The notes: generated by a model not told the origin, from the sequence alone. Counted from the stretch's first letter, positions 6,809 to 15,982 are shown. The stretch is DNA of 64,000 bases from Glutamicibacter arilaitensis Re117 (GCF_000197735.1 NC_014550.1:3596001-3660000); one strand, 5' to 3'. Numbers and translations: made by a program.

Positions 6809-9301
6809 CTAGAGTCCTGGAATCTCGAATTCGAACCTCTCCTTCGAGTTCCCTCGGCTCTCAAATGCGATAGTCCGGTCCCCAAGCAGGTAGAACTGCT
6901 TCAACTTTAACGTCGCTGGGCCTTCGCAGGTAAGCCTGAATGAATTGGCTCTTACGTGCGAAGAAACGCAATTCCCCTCGTAGGTCATGTTATCCAGCCA
7001 AAGCCAGTTAAGCCGCACTTCGAAACTTATGGGATCGCTTTCTGAAGCTCCGTTGATATCGAAGATGTAATTCGCAAAGAATCCGCCTTCCTCTTGTGTC
7101 ATGACGACCTGGAATTCAGAACCGTCTTGCCCGTCTTCCGGCTCAGCGCTCGGCTCAGCCGTAGGCTCCTGAGTCGGTTCAACCGTTGGTTCAGGGGTTG
7201 GTTCCGGAGTCGGCTCGACCGTAGGCTCTTGAGTCGGCTCGACCGTAGGCTCTTGAGTCGGCTCGACCGTAGGCTCTTGAGTCGGCTCGACCGTAGGCTC
7301 TTGAGTCGGCTCGACCGTAGGCTCTGGAGTCGGCTCGACCGTAGGCTCCACCGTAGGTTCAGCGGTTGGTTCCGGAGTCGGCTCGACCGCAGGCTCCACC
7401 GTAGGCTCTTGAGTCGGCTCGACCGTAGGCTCTTGAGTCGGCTCGACCGTAGGCTCCACCGTAGGTTCAGCGGTTGGTTCCGGAGTCGGCTCGACCGCAG
7501 GCTCCACCGTAGGCTCCACCGTAGGTTCAGCGGTTGGTTCCGGAGTCGGCTCGACCGTAGGCTCTTGAGTCGGCTCGACCGTAGGCTCTTGAGTCGGCTC
7601 GACCGTAGGCTCCACCGTAGGTTCTGGAGTCGGCTCCACCGTAGGTTCTGGAGTCGGCTCCACCGTAGGTTCAGCGGTTGGTTCCGGAGTCGGCTCGACC
7701 GTAGGCTCCACCGTAGGTTCTGGAGTCGGCTCCACCGTAGGTTCAGCGGTTGGTTCCGGAGTCGGCTCCACCGTAGGCTCCACCGTAGGTTCTGGAGTCG
7801 GCTCCACCGTAGGTTCAGGGGTTGGTTCCGGAGTCGGCTCCACCGTAGGTTCCGAGGTTAGTTCTGGAGTCGGCTCCACCGTTGGTTCCGGAGTCGGCTC
7901 GACCGTAGGCTCCACCGTAGGTTCTGGAGTCGGCTCCACCGTAGGTTCTGGAGTCGGCTCCACCGTAGGTTCAGGGGTTGGTTCCGGAGTCGGCTCCACC
8001 GTAGGTTCCGAGGTTAGTTCTGGAGTCGGCTCAAAAGTTGATTCAGAGGTCGCTTCAGGCGATGGCAAAGTCGCTGGCACACGTGTCAGCGGGGAAAATG
8101 GCTTCGTGGATGGCGACTCCACTTGGTTTGTGAATTCTAGTTTGTCCTTGCCATCAGGAACAGGCTGTCCCGTCATATCCCGCAAGAACACGTCACGGCT
8201 CATTACGGCGGATGGCGTGCCCCCATCCATCGGGGCTTCGACTCCTTGCACTTGCGACTGGGTCTGGGCCGCGCTGTCCGGTATTGCCCATTCCCTTTCA
8301 TCCTGCACGATCAGTTTAGGTATCAGACCGATAGCGGACGCTGTTACGGCGACACTTACCAAGCCAACGCCTAAAGTGACGGCTAGGCTGCTACCTCCTG
8401 CAAGACTCAATCCGGCACCTGATGCAACAGCGGTTGCTGTCCCGGCAGTAGCTCCACCAGCTGCCGTCGCTGTGGCAGCTGAAACTCCCATCCCTGCAAC
8501 ACCTCCCGCGGCAGGAATCCCCAGCGCAGTAATCCCTCCAACAACCAGAGGAAGGACGTAAGCACGCAAAGTTGCACCGATTTCGTCCAGTTCCCCGAAC
8601 ACTACTGCGCAATTCGGGCACGATTTCAAATGGGCTTTGACACTACGCTCATTCCGGTTCCCAAGCGTCCCGCGGATCAAGGCGGGCAGATGTTCGCGAA
8701 TGTCGGCGCAACTCGCGGGCACCCCGGACTGGCCATTCAAATGCGCGGCCAAGTACGCTTCGCGCAATCCCTCTCGCGCGCGTACCGCTAATGCGGAAAC
8801 CGCATTGGGCGTAATTCCTAGAATTGGCGCAACGTCTCTCGGCGGCAGTTCTTCTACTTCGGTGAGCCACAGCACCGTCTTCCAGCGCTCAGTCAAGGCC
8901 TTGAACGCGACGATAGCAAAGGTGGATTCATGGCGTTCCATCGCATCGTCCGCGTGCGCATCGCCTGGCAGGAATTCCTGGACGTCTTCGACAGTAATCT
9001 GCTTTGAGGCCGACTTGTTCCTGGAAAAAGCTTCGCGCGATACAGCAGTCATTAAATAGGCGCGGAAGAACTCATCGGGTCCTGCTCCACGCTCGATGAT
9101 GCGAAAGACCCGCAGGAAAGCTTCGGAGACGACATCCTCGGCATCGGAGGGAGAGTTCGTATGCCTAAACGCTACGTTCAGCGCCACTTGCCTGTGCCGT
9201 CGATACAGGTGGTCTTGGGCTTCGCGGCTTCCGTTCCTAACGCCCCGAATTAAATCTGCATCGCTGACTTCAGCAAAGCGTGCCCCAGAATCTATTGTCA
9301 T
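6809..9301 (-). CDS. ECF-type sigma factor fused to anti-sigma zinc finger, membrane segments and PT-rich stalk
   Basis: An 830-aa multidomain protein. Sigma region 2 lies at about residues 14-75 (ADLIRGVRNGSREAQDHLYRR, SDAEDVVSEAFLRVF), region 4 at about 135-185 (DVAPILGITPNAVSALAVRAREGL), a zf-HC2 anti-sigma finger at about 205-240 with HLKSCPNC (HX3CX2C), then Ala/Gly-rich hydrophobic segments (about 247-333), a stalk of PTPEP/PTVEP repeats (about 418-718) and a roughly 110-aa C-terminal domain with two Cys. Sigma factor, its inhibitor and an outside sensor thus sit in one chain. ATG 9301 is preceded by GGGGACGTA; an ATG-like start at 9403 would add 34 odd residues. It probably controls envelope genes and may need release by proteolysis (inference). 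Confidence 0.85.
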   Translation of the reverse strand: MTIDSGARFAEVSDADLIRGVRNGSREAQDHLYRRHRQVALNVAFRHTNSPSDAEDVVSEAFLRVFRIIERGAGPDEFFRAYLMTAVSREAFSRNKSASKQITVEDVQEFLPGDAHADDAMERHESTFAIVAFKALTERWKTVLWLTEVEELPPRDVAPILGITPNAVSALAVRAREGLREAYLAAHLNGQSGVPASCADIREHLPALIRGTLGNRNERSVKAHLKSCPNCAVVFGELDEIGATLRAYVLPLVVGGITALGIPAAGGVAGMGVSAATATAAGGATAGTATAVASGAGLSLAGGSSLAVTLGVGLVSVAVTASAIGLIPKLIVQDEREWAIPDSAAQTQSQVQGVEAPMDGGTPSAVMSRDVFLRDMTGQPVPDGKDKLEFTNQVESPSTKPFSPLTRVPATLPSPEATSESTFEPTPELTSEPTVEPTPEPTPEPTVEPTPEPTVEPTPEPTVEPTVEPTPEPTVEPTPELTSEPTVEPTPEPTPEPTVEPTPEPTVEPTVEPTPEPTAEPTVEPTPEPTVEPTVEPTPEPTAEPTVEPTPEPTVEPTPEPTVEPTVEPTQEPTVEPTQEPTVEPTPEPTAEPTVEPTVEPAVEPTPEPTAEPTVEPTVEPTQEPTVEPTQEPTVEPAVEPTPEPTAEPTVEPTVEPTPEPTVEPTQEPTVEPTQEPTVEPTQEPTVEPTQEPTVEPTPEPTPEPTVEPTQEPTAEPSAEPEDGQDGSEFQVVMTQEEGGFFANYIFDINGASESDPISFEVRLNWLWLDNMTYEGNCVSSHVRANSFRLTCEGPATLKLKQFYLLGDRTIAFESRGNSKERFEFEIPGL
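7146..8046. repeat. Tandem repeat region coding for PT(P/V)EP stalk
   Basis: About 900 bases of tandem 9-18-base units (reading GTCGGCTCCACCGTAGG and close variants on the plus strand) inside the sigma-factor fusion gene. It codes for about 300 residues of Pro, Thr, Glu, Val. The near identity of units at DNA level makes length change by slippage likely. Confidence 0.9.
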
Positions 9302-9710
9302 TACGTCCCCATAACGTTTCGCGCGACAAGGCCGGCACCCGCCGCCGATCACCCCAAGGATTCCCCAACCCCTGAAGCCGGCAAACGGCAACCAATTCCC
9401 CATCGACGATTCCGCCCGAATTTGGGCGGCATTTTCATCCTTTAGAACCTATCAGGATTTTTCCAATATATCTATAAAATGGACTTGAAAATCCTGAAAG
9501 GTGGGCGAGTTCCATCCCCCAAGCTTGCAAGTCACCCACCCGTCAGCACCTTCCCCATAAGACAACTGGACGACTCGAATCCCCATAATTCCTTGCTGCC
9601 CAGTTCAGCGCGTACACCTCTTAGATACGCGAGAACGGGAATCATGACGCAAGAAACCGGATTAATTTGGAAATTTTTTCTTCGGGCTGGAATTCGCATA
9701 GATTCCGCGG
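9302..9710. promoter_or_regulatory. Control region upstream of the sigma-factor fusion gene (409 nt)
   Basis: No gene seen. It contains a small hairpin CCGCCC-GAATTT-GGGCGG (9412-9429) in the leader of the sigma gene. Further out, the sequence TCAGGATTTTTCC (9452-9464) and an opposed GAAAATCCTGA (9487-9497) form an inverted pair around an AT-rich core. The first of these, read on the minus strand as GGAAAAATCCTGA, is found again upstream of the adhesin gene (22291-22303). Confidence 0.5.
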
Positions 9711-11018
9711 CTACCCCGCATCCTGGCGCGCGTCAGGAAGCTGGCTCCAGGCACCTTCCAAAACGGACCAGATGCTGTCGTCCATCAATGAAGTGGGGGT
9801 AATGGAGACATGCAGCAATGAATGGTCCTCGGCATTCCGCAGTTCCTTGCTCACGGAACTGCTGCCCATGGCGCCTTCGCCTTCCCAAAGCCCGATTTCC
9901 AAGGAATACTTTTCAGGTTCCTGCTTGATGTACCGCTGCACCAATTCGTTTGTCGAAAACCGATTGGACGATGCAATGCCCCGGAAATTCCAGATGTTCA
10001 GGCGGTCGACCACCTGCAGAAGCTGCCCGTAGTCTTGGCCGGAATCAGGGCGCCCCCTTGGATCCTCGTTGGCAGGTGAGCGCACATCCATGGTGAGCAC
10101 CGGACCGGTTTCGTCCAAGCTGTCAGCCACTTTCTTCATGATGGAGGTGACCGTCTTTGACCGCCATAGATAGATTTGCTCTGACGTGGAATCAATCGTT
10201 CCGTCAGCCGACCTTGGCCAATCAGAGCGCTCGCTGAACTTCTCGAAATTCTTCAAGTCATCATCGCCGAACGTGTAGCTGGGGAACATCAGCTCGGTGA
10301 CGTTGATGCCATCGGGTGCATAGCGCCGAACCGCTTCGCTGACCAGCCCGACAAGCCTTGTTTCAAGTCCGCCCTCTTTCCACGCCGAAATACTTGCCCA
10401 GTTCTTGGATGGATGTCCCTCGGTGTTGATTCCTGCTAGCGATGGCTGGCGTTCCAACTCTCTGCCCAGCAGGGTATCGATATTCAAGTAGATTGCTCGA
10501 CGTTTGCCCTGCGCATCGCAGCGGAAGGCACTAATCGCTTCGGCAACGTAGTCCCGACCAGTTTGCGCGACTTCGCTTGATTCGACATCACGTTGGGCTG
10601 GCCAGGGGAAAGCCACCCAGTCGAGACGTCCAATGGAGAGCGATACTCCCGTCGCGTTGACCGAATCCAAACGGCGGGCAATTTCCGGGATGCGGGCAGG
10701 ATCTTCGGCGGTGATATCTTCAAAACCGACGTTCACCACTCTGGAGAATTGGGGATGTTGGGAGCCTGTTTTGGTGAGGTGCATACTGAAGTCGTCTCCA
10801 GGGGAACTGGCGCCGTCTGCGCGAGGGGAATCTTGGCAGGCACGCTGCGGGGGCAACGGCGCGACCACCTTGGGGTCCGGCGTCGGGGCCGGTTGATGCG
10901 CTGTAGAAGTCTGGAATCCGGTCATGTAGTAGGCGGCCAGCGAAAAAATGATCGCCAACCCCGCAATGGCTGCCACTGCCAGTTTCCGGCGTTGATGTTG
11001 GTTCTTTGCCGTGCTCAT
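9711..11018 (-). CDS. Membrane-anchored putative glycoside hydrolase-like (TIM-barrel) protein
   Basis: A 435-aa protein with a short cytoplasmic N-terminus rich in Arg/Lys, one membrane helix (about residues 14-33), a Pro-rich linker, and a large outside domain (about 90-425). The outside part has alternating strand/helix patterns with VVNVGFEDI, YLNIDTLL, DGINVTELMFPSYTFGDDD and VLTMDVRSP, which recall the GHL-type barrels of polysaccharide hydrolases such as the PgaB C-terminal domain; Asp/Glu at the strand ends could be catalytic. I infer a role in trimming or handling the polymer made by the GT2 protein. Its ATG overlaps the GT2 stop (ATGA). It is the last gene of the operon. Confidence 0.6.
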   Translation of the reverse strand: MSTAKNQHQRRKLAVAAIAGLAIIFSLAAYYMTGFQTSTAHQPAPTPDPKVVAPLPPQRACQDSPRADGASSPGDDFSMHLTKTGSQHPQFSRVVNVGFEDITAEDPARIPEIARRLDSVNATGVSLSIGRLDWVAFPWPAQRDVESSEVAQTGRDYVAEAISAFRCDAQGKRRAIYLNIDTLLGRELERQPSLAGINTEGHPSKNWASISAWKEGGLETRLVGLVSEAVRRYAPDGINVTELMFPSYTFGDDDLKNFEKFSERSDWPRSADGTIDSTSEQIYLWRSKTVTSIMKKVADSLDETGPVLTMDVRSPANEDPRGRPDSGQDYGQLLQVVDRLNIWNFRGIASSNRFSTNELVQRYIKQEPEKYSLEIGLWEGEGAMGSSSVSKELRNAEDHSLLHVSITPTSLMDDSIWSVLEGAWSQLPDARQDAG

Positions 11019-12379
11019 GATCTGCTTCCGAGAATGGCAGAGAACTCACCGCTGGAAATGACACCGGTTCTTTGCAGCTTGTTCCATTTGGCTGGCCTCC
11101 CGCGGATTTCAAACGCGACCGCTGCGAGCATGGTGAGCCCCATCCCCGTGGCGTAGAACGGCCATAGCGGAAGGGTCCATAGGTTCGCCAGATCCCTCCA
11201 TGCTGTGTTCAGCGCGATGCCAAGAACCACCGAAGCCAGGGTGACTCCGATGCCAATCCAACCGATGACCATCGCGGTGCGTCCAATTAAGGTTGCTTCT
11301 TCGCCGCCGCCGAAGGTAATTAACCCGGCAGGGATGAAATAGAGCAACCCCGCAAGCACCAGGATCTGGGCCAGGGGCACCACCACCATCGTGAGGAAAT
11401 TGAACAGCAGGAATACGCCGAAGGGCCCGAACCGGAGGTTGCCGTGCATCCGCCAATGTATCTTGATCGATTGCAGCAGGCCCCGTGCCCAGCGGACACG
11501 TTGCTTCCACAACGCCTGCAGCGTAGAAGGCGACTCCGCCAGGACAATCGCGCGTGGTTCAAAAACCACACGATATCCGGCACCGTAGAAGCGCCAGGTC
11601 AATTCCAAGTCCTCTCCAACCGTATCGGTGCGGAACCCGCCAAGCTCCCTGACCAGATCGGCACGGAATGCGCCTATGTTCCCGGAAACTACTGGCAAGC
11701 AATGAATCAAGGACAGCGCCCGCCGCACAACACCCGTTCCCAGATGCGAAAGGACCGAAAGCATCTTGGTCAGCACCCTGTCCAGGTTTACAGGCCGGTC
11801 ATCACCGCAGACCGCGCCGACTTTCCCATCACGGAATCCAGTGAGCAACCACGGAATAGTCACCGGCGAAAAAATTCCGTCGGCATCGACAAAAACCAGG
11901 ATCTCTCCAGTAGCGACGGCTATCCCGCGATTAAGTGCCGCGCCTTTGCCGGCGTTCTCCTGGCTGATGGCCCGCACCAGGCGATGTTCCTGCGCCAGCT
12001 CATGCATCAGCCGTGCGGTGCCATCGGTGGATCCGTCATCGACAATCACCACTTCAGCGAGGTTTCCCTTGTTGCGCACAATTGATTCAACGCAGGCGCG
12101 CAACACCACTTCCTCGTTGTAGGCCGGGATGATTACCGATACCTTGTAGTCCGGGGTCAGCCCGAAATGCCTCGACGCCCGGGTTTGGCGGCGGGGACGA
12201 ATGACCGCGTTTGCCCGGCTGCCAGGCGGTAACGCGGAAAGCTTCCCACTGCGGGTGAAGAGCAGGCCCCTGCGGCATTCAAAAAGCAAGGCCAAGGGGA
12301 TCAGCAGCAGCTTCAACACACCCACGGAAAGGATGACCGTGGTCAGCGTGTAATAGCCAAGAACAAGTGCCGAGCTCAT
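11015..12379 (-). CDS. Processive GT2 glycosyltransferase (PgaC/IcaA/hyaluronan-synthase-like)
   Basis: A 454-aa inner-membrane polysaccharide synthase. One or two N-terminal helices (about 8-34) precede a GT-A domain: SVIIPAYNEE (81-90), DDGS (115-118), DAD (165-167), GED acid base region (255-257) and QRVRW (293-297), the signature of processive beta-glycosyltransferases. Three to four helices follow (about 312-440). By resemblance to PgaC/IcaA the likely donor is UDP-GlcNAc, but the sequence alone does not fix this. It overlaps the genes on both sides by ATGA, so synthesis, ligation, deacetylation and hydrolysis proteins are made together. Confidence 0.88.
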   Translation of the reverse strand: MSSALVLGYYTLTTVILSVGVLKLLLIPLALLFECRRGLLFTRSGKLSALPPGSRANAVIRPRRQTRASRHFGLTPDYKVSVIIPAYNEEVVLRACVESIVRNKGNLAEVVIVDDGSTDGTARLMHELAQEHRLVRAISQENAGKGAALNRGIAVATGEILVFVDADGIFSPVTIPWLLTGFRDGKVGAVCGDDRPVNLDRVLTKMLSVLSHLGTGVVRRALSLIHCLPVVSGNIGAFRADLVRELGGFRTDTVGEDLELTWRFYGAGYRVVFEPRAIVLAESPSTLQALWKQRVRWARGLLQSIKIHWRMHGNLRFGPFGVFLLFNFLTMVVVPLAQILVLAGLLYFIPAGLITFGGGEEATLIGRTAMVIGWIGIGVTLASVVLGIALNTAWRDLANLWTLPLWPFYATGMGLTMLAAVAFEIRGRPAKWNKLQRTGVISSGEFSAILGSRS

Positions 12380-13296
12380 GCACAGCCAGCTTGCGCCGTG
12401 GACGCCACCCCGGCCAAGCGCAATGCAGCATCCAGCAGTTCCGGCGCCGACTGGCTGTTGGCTCCAAAACGGGCATTGACCTCGAGCACCACCGGTTGCC
12501 CATCGCCGCCCAGGCGCACGTCCATGTCTACCGGCCCGACCAGTTCGAGCGACTGCACCGCACTCCTGACGATCCGCGCCACATGCGCGGCGATTGGATC
12601 GTCCAACTCGCAGCGGCGCACCGATACTGCGTTGCCCACAAGCCCTTCGCGCAGTTCGGTCTTCTCCACCACCACGCAGGCCTCGATGTCCCCGGTATCA
12701 GGGTTCCTGAAGATCATCGGCGCGAATTCGCGTCCGGGGGCAAAGCGCTGCACCACATCCCGCGTGCCAGCCGATACGCGGCCCGCCCCGAGATCCCCTG
12801 CCGTAACCAGTCGGACACCTCGCCCTCCGCGCGATACGCGTGGCTTGATGATGATCTGCTCTTCCGGGCTGAACTGTGCCAAGGCTTCGCTGTTGCCGGC
12901 GTTGATCCGGGCAAAGTCTGGGACGGGCACATTGTCCCCTCGCAAAGTCAGCATCGTGTAGTACTTGTCATCGCTGATCAGCACGGATTCTTCTGAGGAA
13001 ATCAGCAATCGGGCTCCGGCCAATTCCAGCAGTTCTCGGATGCGCGCTGCCGAAAGGACCGGGAGTTCTTCGCTGACGGTCGGGATAACCAGTTCAACTG
13101 AATGCTCGAGAACAATCTCTTGAAGCCGAGTGGGGTACTGCTGGTCGCTGGCTGCGGGAACCTGGTGGAAGGCGTCGAGCAGCGGATCAATAGTTGGCAC
13201 CATGTCAGCGCCGATGACGCTGTGTCCTCGCGCATGCAGCTGGCGGGCAAGCGAGCTTCCTGCTGGGCCGCCGACCCCGGTGACTAGGATCTTCAT
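12376..13296 (-). CDS. ATP-grasp ligase
   Basis: A 306-aa protein starting with a Rossmann-like pre-ATP-grasp domain (MKILVTGVGGPAGSSLARQL) and then an ATP-grasp domain: DDKYYT, the ATP-binding strand IIIKPRVSRGGRGVRLV, EFAPMIF, and the metal-binding end VDMDVRLGGDGQPVVLEVNARFG with E-x-N. This family joins a carboxylate to an amine or thiol with ATP. Within a polysaccharide operon that also has a deacetylase, it could add an amino acid or other acid to freed amino groups, or modify a precursor; this is inference. Start and stop overlap neighbours (TAATG and ATGA). Confidence 0.85.
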   Translation of the reverse strand: MKILVTGVGGPAGSSLARQLHARGHSVIGADMVPTIDPLLDAFHQVPAASDQQYPTRLQEIVLEHSVELVIPTVSEELPVLSAARIRELLELAGARLLISSEESVLISDDKYYTMLTLRGDNVPVPDFARINAGNSEALAQFSPEEQIIIKPRVSRGGRGVRLVTAGDLGAGRVSAGTRDVVQRFAPGREFAPMIFRNPDTGDIEACVVVEKTELREGLVGNAVSVRRCELDDPIAAHVARIVRSAVQSLELVGPVDMDVRLGGDGQPVVLEVNARFGANSQSAPELLDAALRLAGVASTAQAGCA

Positions 13297-14210
13297 TAGA
13301 AATCCCCCACTGTAGTTGATACGAGGCGCATTACTTCGAATCCTTCGGCCCGCTGCTGCTTGACCTGATTGCCACGGAAATTAGCCATGGACTCGATCCG
13401 TGCACGGGTCATATAGGGTTTGTTCCGCTGATCTGCATGGAGTTTGATGGCTTCGACTTTGACGTTGGTGTAGTTCTCGACGTCAACGAAGAAGCTTGGA
13501 GAGAAATCGTTGCCCACAGAGGGGCTCTCGAAGCAGAGTATGGAGGGCAGTCGCCTCCCGGCGCGCATTACTGCACGGTGCACCGCCTCGTGGTCTTGGT
13601 GGATATCAGTAGCTGAATGAGTCAGCACGACATCCGGTTCGAAAGCAGCGATTTCCTCCTCGATCGCTGCAACCATCAGGTTGGAATTCTCCGACAGCCG
13701 CGTATCGCAAAAGGACCACACCGTATGGGACTGGGCGCCCAGATAACCAGCTCCGCGTCGGGCTTCTTGAATCCTGCGAGGAGCATGTCCGCCGCTTTCG
13801 CCCTGCGACATGACGACAATACGCACATCATGGCCGGCATCGACCAGTTTCGCGATGGTTGCACCGCAAGCCAGCTCGACATCATCGGGATGCGCTCCGA
13901 CAGCCAGGAAGCGTCGCGGACGGGTGTTGTTCTGAGGCCTTCGTTGCAACGCCAACATCGTCAGACAGAAAATCAACAGCGAGATGGCCATCATTATGGC
14001 CACTACTGCCCCGATTTCCGACTGCTCTTGGGAAAGAAGATGCAAGCAGGCCGCAGCGATGAGTACCAAGTTGCCAGTAATCCAGGCAATAATGATGGTC
14101 TTGTAATGCGTAAAGTCGCGCACCAGCCATCGGCGGCCCCGCCGACTCAATGCGCTGAAGACCGCCGTTATAGAGGCCACAATGCCGAAGATTGCGAGTG
14201 TCATACTCAT
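13296..14210 (-). CDS. Membrane-anchored PIG-L/LmbE family deacetylase
   Basis: A 304-aa protein with three predicted helices in the first 90 residues, then a PIG-L domain: GAHPDDVELACGA (HPDD at 107-110, zinc site and base) and HQDHEAVHRA (204-213). The family removes acetyl groups from GlcNAc-linked substrates (GPI, mycothiol, bacillithiol precursors). A membrane-attached form within a GT2 operon suggests that it acts on a lipid-linked or polymeric GlcNAc, taking the place of the usual PgaB-type deacetylase; this is inference. ATG 14210 follows AAAGGGAACGTC. The stop TAA overlaps the next ATG. Confidence 0.88.
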   Translation of the reverse strand: MSMTLAIFGIVASITAVFSALSRRGRRWLVRDFTHYKTIIIAWITGNLVLIAAACLHLLSQEQSEIGAVVAIMMAISLLIFCLTMLALQRRPQNNTRPRRFLAVGAHPDDVELACGATIAKLVDAGHDVRIVVMSQGESGGHAPRRIQEARRGAGYLGAQSHTVWSFCDTRLSENSNLMVAAIEEEIAAFEPDVVLTHSATDIHQDHEAVHRAVMRAGRRLPSILCFESPSVGNDFSPSFFVDVENYTNVKVEAIKLHADQRNKPYMTRARIESMANFRGNQVKQQRAEGFEVMRLVSTTVGDF

Positions 14211-14222
14211 GACGTTCCCTTT

Positions 14223-14480
14223 CTATGGAGCGTTCAGAAGCGGATCCACTTCGTTTTTGAGGCTCGTCCTGGCGGCAGCGTAGAAAACGAGATTCCCCAT
14301 GCCGTGCCGGAGTGGTTTGGAGATTTCTTGGGCACGTGTTTTCTTGCCAACGATGAACATCCATTCGATGGATCCATAGAGGTAGAGGGCATTGGGGCCT
14401 ACTTCGTGACGGCACTTTCGCAGAAATTCTGACAATACGTATCGGCGAGCAAGCAATCCCCGTGATGGCGAGAGCTGCAC
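14223..14480 (-). CDS. Hypothetical protein, possible first gene of exopolysaccharide operon
   Basis: An 85-aa open frame starting at GTG 14480, with no convincing ribosome-binding site, and ending 12 bases before the PIG-L gene. It contains LYLYGSIEWMFIVGKK and a basic middle part. I do not recognise a family. The close spacing and same strand favour a real gene, or the surviving 3' end of a longer one; the weak start argues against. Confidence 0.35.
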   Translation of the reverse strand: MQLSPSRGLLARRYVLSEFLRKCRHEVGPNALYLYGSIEWMFIVGKKTRAQEISKPLRHGMGNLVFYAAARTSLKNEVDPLLNAP

Positions 14481-14757
14481 GTGTCAGCCCAATACTGGTT
14501 TCAACGGAGGGCCCTAAATCTTGGCGGCTTTTCGCTGATGGCTCGCCGGGCGGAGAAAAACAAGTGCCTGAAATTCAGGATGACCAGTGATTTGATCGAG
14601 ACGTCCTGAGATCCACAAATCCCTTGAAGTCGAGGTTCTGATGAGGGCACTGGACGGACAAGGAATCAGCAACACCCCATACGGGCAGACCTGTTGAGTC
14701 AAGCTCAGGGCGGTTTGGAGCAACTGTCCGTTTTTGCACATCGTCCGGATACGCAAA

Positions 14758-14791
14758 ACGCCCGACTGGAAAATTATTTCCAGTCGGGCGT
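14758..14791 (-). terminator. Strong intrinsic terminator for leftward transcription
   Basis: A perfect 15-bp stem (ACGCCCGACTGGAAA and complement) with a 4-base loop, followed on the minus strand by TTTT. No gene now ends near it: the ISL3 pair begins 17 bases to its right. It was most likely the terminator of the adhesin gene, whose 3' end now lies beyond the IS (see 17522). Confidence 0.85.
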
Positions 14792-14799
14792 ATGCGCGA

Positions 14800-14807
14800 A
14801 CTTTCGT
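14800..14807. repeat. 8-bp target-site duplication, left copy (ISL3 pair)
   Basis: ACTTTCGT directly precedes the IS end GGCTCTTCAGG; the same 8 bases follow the right end at 17432-17439. ISL3 elements make 8-bp duplications. Confidence 0.93.
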
Positions 14808-15982
14808 GGCTCTTCAGGATTGAGGGTGTAAACGCCGTCTAAACCCACCGGTCTCCAACAACGACCGGGCGATATAGTGCGCCAGATTCTTGAACCCCAA
14901 CGCGATACCTCGCAGATGCTCCAACCTGCCATTCAAAGCCTCGGTAGGACCATTCGAACTACCAATATGATCAAAGTACGCGAGAATGTCCGTCTTCCTC
15001 CTGCGCAGGGTGCCGCCGAGCTTTTTCAGCTCCGGCAACCCTTTCGGTACCTTCGTGCCAACTTCGTTGATCAGTTGCTCCAAGGCCCACCGTCCGACCT
15101 CGGGCTTCGGTTGCCGGTAGGCATCCACCATCTTCTGATACACGCTCCAGACCAATTGAACCGGCTCATACTCCGGCTCCTTGAACAGGTCTTCAAGCTT
15201 GGTCTTCTGCTTTTCCGTAGCCAAGGATAGTCCCGTGGTCAGCGTTCGCCTGCACTTGTAAAGCGGGTCATCCTTGCGTCCTCGACGCCCATGTTGCTCA
15301 CGTTGAATCCGTTGCCGGGTCTGGTCCAGCGCCTCGGAACCTAGTTTGACTACATGGAATGGATCCAACACCTCCACCGCGTGGGGTAGCTCCTCGACGG
15401 CAGCTGTTTTGAAGCCGGTGAAACCGTCCATTGCGACGACTTCAATGCCCTGTTTCCATTGTTCTTCTTGATCAGCCAGCCAGGTTTTGAATACAGCTTT
15501 GGATCTTCCAGGGACCATGTCGATCAGTCGTGCGGTACCGGTGCCGTCACGCACCGCGGTGAGGTCCACAATCACGGTGACGTATTTGTCGCCGGTTCGG
15601 GTATGCCGCCAAACATGTTCATCGACTCCCAGCACTTTGACCCCGTCGAAGCGGGTTGGATCATCAATCAGTAAGCGTTGACCTTCAGCCAGCACAGCCT
15701 CATTGGCGGTATTCCAGGTGACGCCGAGGCCTTCGGCAATTCGGGAGACTGACAAGTGGTGGCAGACCAGTCCAACCAGCGCCCAGCGTAGCCCGGTCCT
15801 GCTGATTTTCTGGCGTGGCGCTACTGCTTGGGACAGCTCTTCACGCCAGACTCGTTGGCAATTGGCGCAACGGTAGCGGCGGTGTTTGATGACTAGGACA
15901 GTGGGACGCCAGCCCAATGGTTCGTGGGCGAGGCGGCGAGTGACGGTATCGCGTGGAATGCCTGCTGCTCCGCAGGTTTGGC
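14808..15982 (-). mobile_element. ISL3 family element, truncated outer copy
   Basis: A 1175-base segment with the left IS end and the transposase 3' part; its other end is replaced at 15983 by the terminus of a complete second copy. It differs from the matching part of that copy by one base seen by eye (A15939 against G17114). The transposase frame keeps the C-terminal 370 or so residues (from GWRPTVLVIKHRRYRC onward) but lacks its first 60-70 codons, so it is inactive. The exact join at an IS end points to insertion of one copy into another, followed by loss of the outer copy's right part. Confidence 0.92.
14814..15982 (-). pseudogene. ISL3 transposase, 5'-truncated
   Basis: The same frame as the intact transposase at 15989-17296 but without its N-terminal zinc-finger segment beginning (start codon and about 65 residues lost). 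An internal GTG/ATG at 15917 gives a 367-aa frame that keeps the DDE domain. The two proteins are identical over this part. It could act as a DNA-binding-deficient inhibitor of transposition, but there is no direct sign of this. Confidence 0.88.

Noticed and set aside
7094-7861. 255-aa frame opposite the sigma-factor stalk, rich in RRLLSRLD repeats
   Set aside because: It is the complement of the PTVEP repeats; repeat DNA stays open in several frames. No ribosome-binding site or family.
9479-9802. 107-aa plus-strand frame starting within the inverted pair near 9487
   Set aside because: No ribosome-binding site, no recognisable sequence, and it runs into the antisense of the glycosidase-like gene.
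14514-14756. 80-aa minus-strand frame left of the terminator at 14758
   Set aside because: Starts within the terminator region without ribosome-binding site; composition not protein-like.
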